Position numbers and translations under genes: made by a program
Part shown: piece after piece, positions 6,825-9,731 of the stretch
Layout of the letters: each line of letters begins with the position of its first letter
Position numbering within the stretch: position 1 is the stretch's first letter
Notes under the pieces: generated by a model
Told to the model about the DNA's origin: nothing
The model's input: the letters and a program-made list of their open reading frames with translations, nothing else
Databases searched by the model: none
Source: Paenibacillus sp.
Lineage (GTDB): Bacteria; Bacillota; Bacilli; Paenibacillales; Paenibacillaceae
Length of the DNA stretch: 9,731 nt
Assembly: GCA_029256665.1 (NCBI GenBank)
Contig: JAQSXN010000169.1
Coordinates: 1 to 9,731 of the forward strand
Direction of reading: 5' to 3'

Positions 6825-7657
6825 TACGCTTCACCTCCGTCGCCGCCGCGTTTCCTTTGAAGCAAATAGGTGCTGACCAATATAATGAGCAGCGTGAGCG
6901 CCATGATCATGATGGCAAGCGCCGAACCATAGCCGTATCGGAATCTCAGAAACGAGGATTCGTACGCGTACAGCGCCATGACGGAAGAGGAAGTGCCCGG
7001 TCCGCCCCCGGTCATCGCGTAAACATGCTCGAAGCCGCGCATATTGTTGGCGATGCAAAGGAGCGACGCGACGATCAACGTAGGCTTGGCCAGCGGAATA
7101 ATAACATACCAGGCTTTCCGGAATCCCGTTGCCCCGTCCAGTTCGGCCACTTCCAACACCTCTTTGTTAATGGAGGACAACCCGGCCAGCATCAGGAGCG
7201 TAAAGAAGCCGATATTTTGCCATGACAGCGGAATGGAAACAAGGAGTACGATCGGACCGGAGAGATCGAGCCACGATTGTATCAATCGTTCCATTCCGAG
7301 CGCTTTAAGCAGCTCGTTGAGCAAACCGTAATTAGAGTTGTAGATTAACGTCCATAGAAACGCGATGATGATCGGAGCGAGCGTCGAAGGAAAGAAGCTC
7401 ATCGTCCGATGCAGCCCCTTCCACTTCACGAGCTTGGACATCAGAAACAGCGCGAACACGAACGCAAGAACGACTTGCCCGATCAACCCGTAGATCGTCA
7501 TCAGCACGTTGTTCCAGAACGATCCCCAGAACACTTCATCGCGCACAATCTCCAAGTAATTGTCGAGGCCGATGAACGTTTTCTTCGAGTAGATCGCCAG
7601 ACCCGGAAGCAAATACATCAGGAGCAGCCAGCCGGGAGGACGCAATGCTTTGCCCAT
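6824..7657 (-). CDS. Sugar-type ABC transporter permease, MalF/UgpA class, 277 aa, with shortened TM1 region
   Basis: This is the other membrane subunit of the importer. The coupling motif EVAELDGATGFRKAW (169-183) followed by IIP, and the periplasmic-loop motif MTGGGPGTSSSV (215-226), are typical of MalF/UgpA proteins. Hydrophobic segments lie at about 51-73, 86-107, 135-157, 190-206 and 244-266. The N-terminus is odd: LLLMYLLPGLAIY (11-23) runs directly into SKKTFIGLDNY (24-34), whereas usual family members have roughly 25-35 more residues here, forming the rest of TM1 and the start of the first outside loop. Only about 14 hydrophobic residues remain for TM1. No frameshift is seen. ATG 7657 is preferred because GGGGTGA precedes it by 5-6 bases; GTG 7666 is also in frame but lacks a ribosome binding site. 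Confidence 0.88.
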   Translation of the reverse strand: MGKALRPPGWLLLMYLLPGLAIYSKKTFIGLDNYLEIVRDEVFWGSFWNNVLMTIYGLIGQVVLAFVFALFLMSKLVKWKGLHRTMSFFPSTLAPIIIAFLWTLIYNSNYGLLNELLKALGMERLIQSWLDLSGPIVLLVSIPLSWQNIGFFTLLMLAGLSSINKEVLEVAELDGATGFRKAWYVIIPLAKPTLIVASLLCIANNMRGFEHVYAMTGGGPGTSSSVMALYAYESSFLRFRYGYGSALAIMIMALTLLIILVSTYLLQRKRGGDGGEA

Positions 7658-7681
7658 CTTATTCACCCCATCGTTTCACTG

Positions 7682-9028
7682 TTATGGTTTGGACAACAGC
7701 GTCTCATACGCCTTCTGAACCTCGGCCGCCATCTGCTCCGGCGTCTTGGAGCCCGACATCACGCTTTGAATCTCGCTATTGATGACCTCGACGATGGAGG
7801 CATCGAACCATAGGTCGAAGATTTTCGTCGCGTCTGCAGCCGCGCTCGCTTCGTAAGCCTCCAGAGCAACCGGATGCAGCTTCGCCGAATCGAACTCGCC
7901 GGGATCGAACGCCGGGAAACCGCCGACCTCCGCCATCAGCTTCGCGCTCTCCGCTCCGGTCATGTAATCGAGCAGCGTCATAATGGCATCCAGCTTCGGA
8001 CCGGCTTCGATATCCGCATTGACGCTGTAATAAACGCCCGCCCCGCCCGACGAGCTTAGCGGATTGCCTTTGCCGCCTTCCGTAGGAGGGAATACGGCGA
8101 CCTTCGTTTCCTTCGTCACTTCCGCCGGCGCGTTGTTAACCACGTTCATCGCCGACCATATGCCGCTGGCGAAGGCGGCCGATCTTCCCTCGAAGTAGTA
8201 CGTCACCATCGTATCGCTGTCTACCGAGTTCATGTCTTTGTTCAGGTAACCCGCTTTAGACAACTCGGACATCGTCGAGATGGCTTCCACGAATCCGGAG
8301 TCGGTAAAGGATGCCCCGCTTCCCGCCAAAATCGATTCCGTCCATTCCGGTCCCGTCGAACGGTCGGTCAGCGAGCTGATCCAGCTGGAGAGCGCGTAGC
8401 CTTTGGATTTGTCTCCGTAGGAGAACAAATTGATTCCTTTGTCCGCCAGCTTCCGGCCGGCGTCCATCAGCTCGTCCCAGGATTTAGGGAACTCGCCGTA
8501 ACCAACTTCCGCGAACATTTTGGCGTTGTAATAGATGAGATGCGTAGGTCCCGCCGCAATCGGAATGCCGTACGTCTTGCCATCCCTGGTTCCGGCGTCG
8601 AGCGTCCCGGCACGATAACCGTCGCGCCAATCCGGACGTTTGTCGAGCTCCTCGTTCAGGGGAAGCACGATCTCGTTGTCCACGAAATTCGTCATCCACG
8701 AGCCGGGTACGATGAATACGTCGGGCATATCGCCCGCGGCAGCCAGCGCCTGGGCTTTGATCGCGTAATCCTCGTTCTGCTGCTGCTCCTCGATAATTTC
8801 GATGTCGGGATAATCCTGCTTGAACCGCTTCAGTCCGTCGAGAACCGCGGTATCCTCCGGGCTTTTGCCAATATTGGAATCCATATACCGGTGCATGAGG
8901 TTAATCGTTATCTTGCCCTCGCCCGTCGGGGTGCTCTCGTTTCCCTCCGTTGCTTCCGAATTGGAGCAAGCTCCTGCCGTCATAGAGGCAATTAGCAGCA
9001 AAGCTAGAACAGATGGGTTTCTTTTCAT
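7682..9028 (-). CDS. Extracellular solute-binding lipoprotein of the CUT1 importer, 448 aa
   Basis: This is a substrate-binding protein anchored outside the membrane. The N-terminus MKRNPSVLALLLIASMTAGA is a lipoprotein signal peptide and Cys21 (AGAC) is the likely lipidated residue; alanine at -3 is acceptable but less common than leucine. A low-complexity linker rich in Ser, Glu, Thr and Gly (22-38) follows, and then a family 1 solute-binding fold: the start ITINLMHRYMD, GDMPDVFIVPG (99-109), YGIPIAAGPTHLIYYNAKMF, FEGRSAAFASGIWSAMNV, and a C-terminal helix ending VQKAYETLLSKP. ATG 9028 is chosen because GAGGGAG lies 8 bases upstream and the signal peptide then begins with MKRN; an in-frame GTG at 9037 has no spaced ribosome binding site. 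It is first of the transporter genes, after the GntR regulator. The ligand cannot be read from sequence; a sugar or sugar conjugate is the family expectation. Confidence 0.92.
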   Translation of the reverse strand: MKRNPSVLALLLIASMTAGACSNSEATEGNESTPTGEGKITINLMHRYMDSNIGKSPEDTAVLDGLKRFKQDYPDIEIIEEQQQNEDYAIKAQALAAAGDMPDVFIVPGSWMTNFVDNEIVLPLNEELDKRPDWRDGYRAGTLDAGTRDGKTYGIPIAAGPTHLIYYNAKMFAEVGYGEFPKSWDELMDAGRKLADKGINLFSYGDKSKGYALSSWISSLTDRSTGPEWTESILAGSGASFTDSGFVEAISTMSELSKAGYLNKDMNSVDSDTMVTYYFEGRSAAFASGIWSAMNVVNNAPAEVTKETKVAVFPPTEGGKGNPLSSSGGAGVYYSVNADIEAGPKLDAIMTLLDYMTGAESAKLMAEVGGFPAFDPGEFDSAKLHPVALEAYEASAAADATKIFDLWFDASIVEVINSEIQSVMSGSKTPEQMAAEVQKAYETLLSKP

Positions 9029-9055
9029 CGTTTCCACTCCCTCAACATTTTTTTG

Positions 9056-9070
9056 ACAGTTTAAAACTGT
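9056..9070. promoter_or_regulatory. Perfect inverted repeat upstream of the binding-protein gene
   Basis: ACAGTTT-A-AAACTGT is a perfect 7+1+7 inverted repeat, about 28 bases upstream of the binding-protein start. No T run follows it on the minus strand (CAAAAAAA comes next), so it does not look like a terminator of the GntR gene. It is a candidate operator or leader hairpin for the transporter operon. Confidence 0.45.
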
Positions 9071-9089
9071 TCTCTATTTGGCATCCGAA

Positions 9090-9103
9090 ATTGGATACAA
9101 TCC
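9090..9103. promoter_or_regulatory. Candidate GntR/FCD operator
   Basis: ATTGGATACAAT (9090-9101) is an inverted repeat with 5 of 6 paired positions. It overlaps a second symmetry, GGAT-ACA-ATCC (9093-9103). A further ATCC (9083-9086) faces GGAT (9093-9096). FadR-subfamily GntR regulators often bind short palindromes of the type TTGTATACAA, so this is a plausible site for the adjacent GntR protein. A clear sigma-A promoter could not be placed; TTGTAT on the minus strand might serve as a -35, but the -10 opposite it is poor. Confidence 0.4.
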
Positions 9104-9115
9104 TGGGCAAAAAAA

Positions 9116-9731
9116 TTAGTACTGAAAGATTTCCGATAAATTCAGTACATTCGTTGTGGAAATCGTGAAATTAAGCGAGCGTTCGATCTGGAGCAAATGC
9201 TCCGACATAATGGCGGCAGCCGAATCCCCGTCCTTGCGGACGATGGCTTCAATCAAATCCTCATGATCATGGCAGAAGGTTTGGTTCGTTCCGTATAAGG
9301 CGATAATGACGGCCGTCAGCGAAATCATTTCCTCCAAAAAATGATAATAAAACGAATTGTCCGCAAGCTCGGCCAACTTCAAATGGAAATCGACGGTTAC
9401 GTCGAGCGCTCCTATGACATCGCCCTCATGGCTAGCTCGATGCTCTTCGCTTAGAAGCGCTTGGAGCTGGGCGACTTGTTCCGGCACGACAATGCCGCAT
9501 AATTTGCGGACCATCGCGGATTCCGTCACGCGCCTCATTTCGAATACGGCTCTCGCTTCTTCGACGCTCGGGCACGATACGAACGCCCCCCGGTACGGGA
9601 TGACCGTCACCAGCTTCTCCATCGCAAGACGCCTCAGCACATTGCGGATCGGCGTTCTGCTTACTTGGAACGCTTCGGCAAGAGCGTCCTCGACCAGCTG
9701 CATATTCGGCAGCAACTTATGCTGCGTAATG
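9116..9731 (-). CDS. GntR-family regulator with FCD domain, 5' end beyond the right edge
   Basis: About 204 C-terminal residues are visible; the frame is open to the edge and the first helix of the winged helix-turn-helix is outside. The DNA-binding part shows LVEDALAEAFQVSRTPIRNV with recognition helix SRTPIRNVLRRL and the wing VTVIPYRGAFV. The ligand-binding FCD domain follows, with EMRRVTESAMVRKL, DFHLKLAELADNSFY, and DHEDLIEAIVRKDGD leading to IMSEHLLQIE. Histidines of the metal-binding FCD type are present, but the residue four before the first histidine is threonine (TVDFH) rather than the usual Asp or Asn, so metal binding may differ. A TTG at 9715 is not a believable start because it would cut the HTH. 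The stop codon lies 87 bases before the binding-protein start, so the protein most likely represses the transporter/hydrolase operon until an acid or its breakdown product binds. Confidence 0.9.
   Translation of the reverse strand, partial: ITQHKLLPNMQLVEDALAEAFQVSRTPIRNVLRRLAMEKLVTVIPYRGAFVSCPSVEEARAVFEMRRVTESAMVRKLCGIVVPEQVAQLQALLSEEHRASHEGDVIGALDVTVDFHLKLAELADNSFYYHFLEEMISLTAVIIALYGTNQTFCHDHEDLIEAIVRKDGDSAAAIMSEHLLQIERSLNFTISTTNVLNLSEIFQY

Noticed and set aside
9024..9038. CcpA cre-like sequence at the start of the binding-protein gene (TGGAAACGATGAAA on the minus strand)
   Set aside because: It has at least two mismatches to the cre consensus and overlaps the ribosome binding site and start codon, so it may be chance.
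1..9731. CRISPR arrays, tRNA or rRNA genes, insertion sequences, phage attachment sites
   Set aside because: No regularly spaced repeats, cloverleaf-like intergenic sequence, transposase reading frame or terminal inverted repeats were seen; the gaps between genes are short and explained by promoters and terminators.

Overview
The window looks like chromosomal DNA of a moderately GC-rich Bacillota, most likely Paenibacillus, Cohnella or a close relative. The clues are strong purine-rich ribosome binding sites, a lipoprotein-type sugar-binding protein with a two-permease CUT1 importer that has no ATPase gene of its own, and many one-component regulators of sugar use (AraC, GntR, PucR types). 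This placement is inferred from gene style, not from a database match.

Left part (1-2745). The extreme left holds the first 18 codons of a minus-strand gene that runs off the edge, with a strong ribosome binding site and a TATAAT box. Next is a divergent pair: a minus-strand GH78-like glycoside hydrolase (220-1764, with its own terminator) and a plus-strand AraC-type regulator (1888-2745). Their 123-base intergenic region has two exact 13-base direct repeats, 21 bases apart, just upstream of a weak -35 and good -10 facing the hydrolase gene. That is the geometry expected for an AraC-family activator site.

Middle and right part (2928-9731). All genes lie on the minus strand and are probably transcribed right to left: a GntR/FCD regulator (cut by the right edge), a lipoprotein solute-binding protein, two CUT1 permeases, a DUF6282-like metal-dependent hydrolase, an allantoinase (allB/pucH type), and a short protein that is only the C-terminal DNA-binding domain of a PucR-type regulator. 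A terminator at 2870-2900 closes the unit. Two inverted repeats lie between the GntR gene and the binding-protein gene and are candidate operators.

The right-hand cluster joins a sugar-type importer to two amidohydrolase-superfamily enzymes, one of which should open a cyclic ureide ring. The most economical reading is uptake and hydrolysis of a cyclic ureide, amide or lactone compound, possibly a glycosylated one, under GntR control. The substrate is unknown. Two components look reduced: the first permease lacks most of the usual TM1 and first outside-loop segment, and the PucR-type regulator lacks any sensor region. The cluster may therefore be either specialised or decaying.
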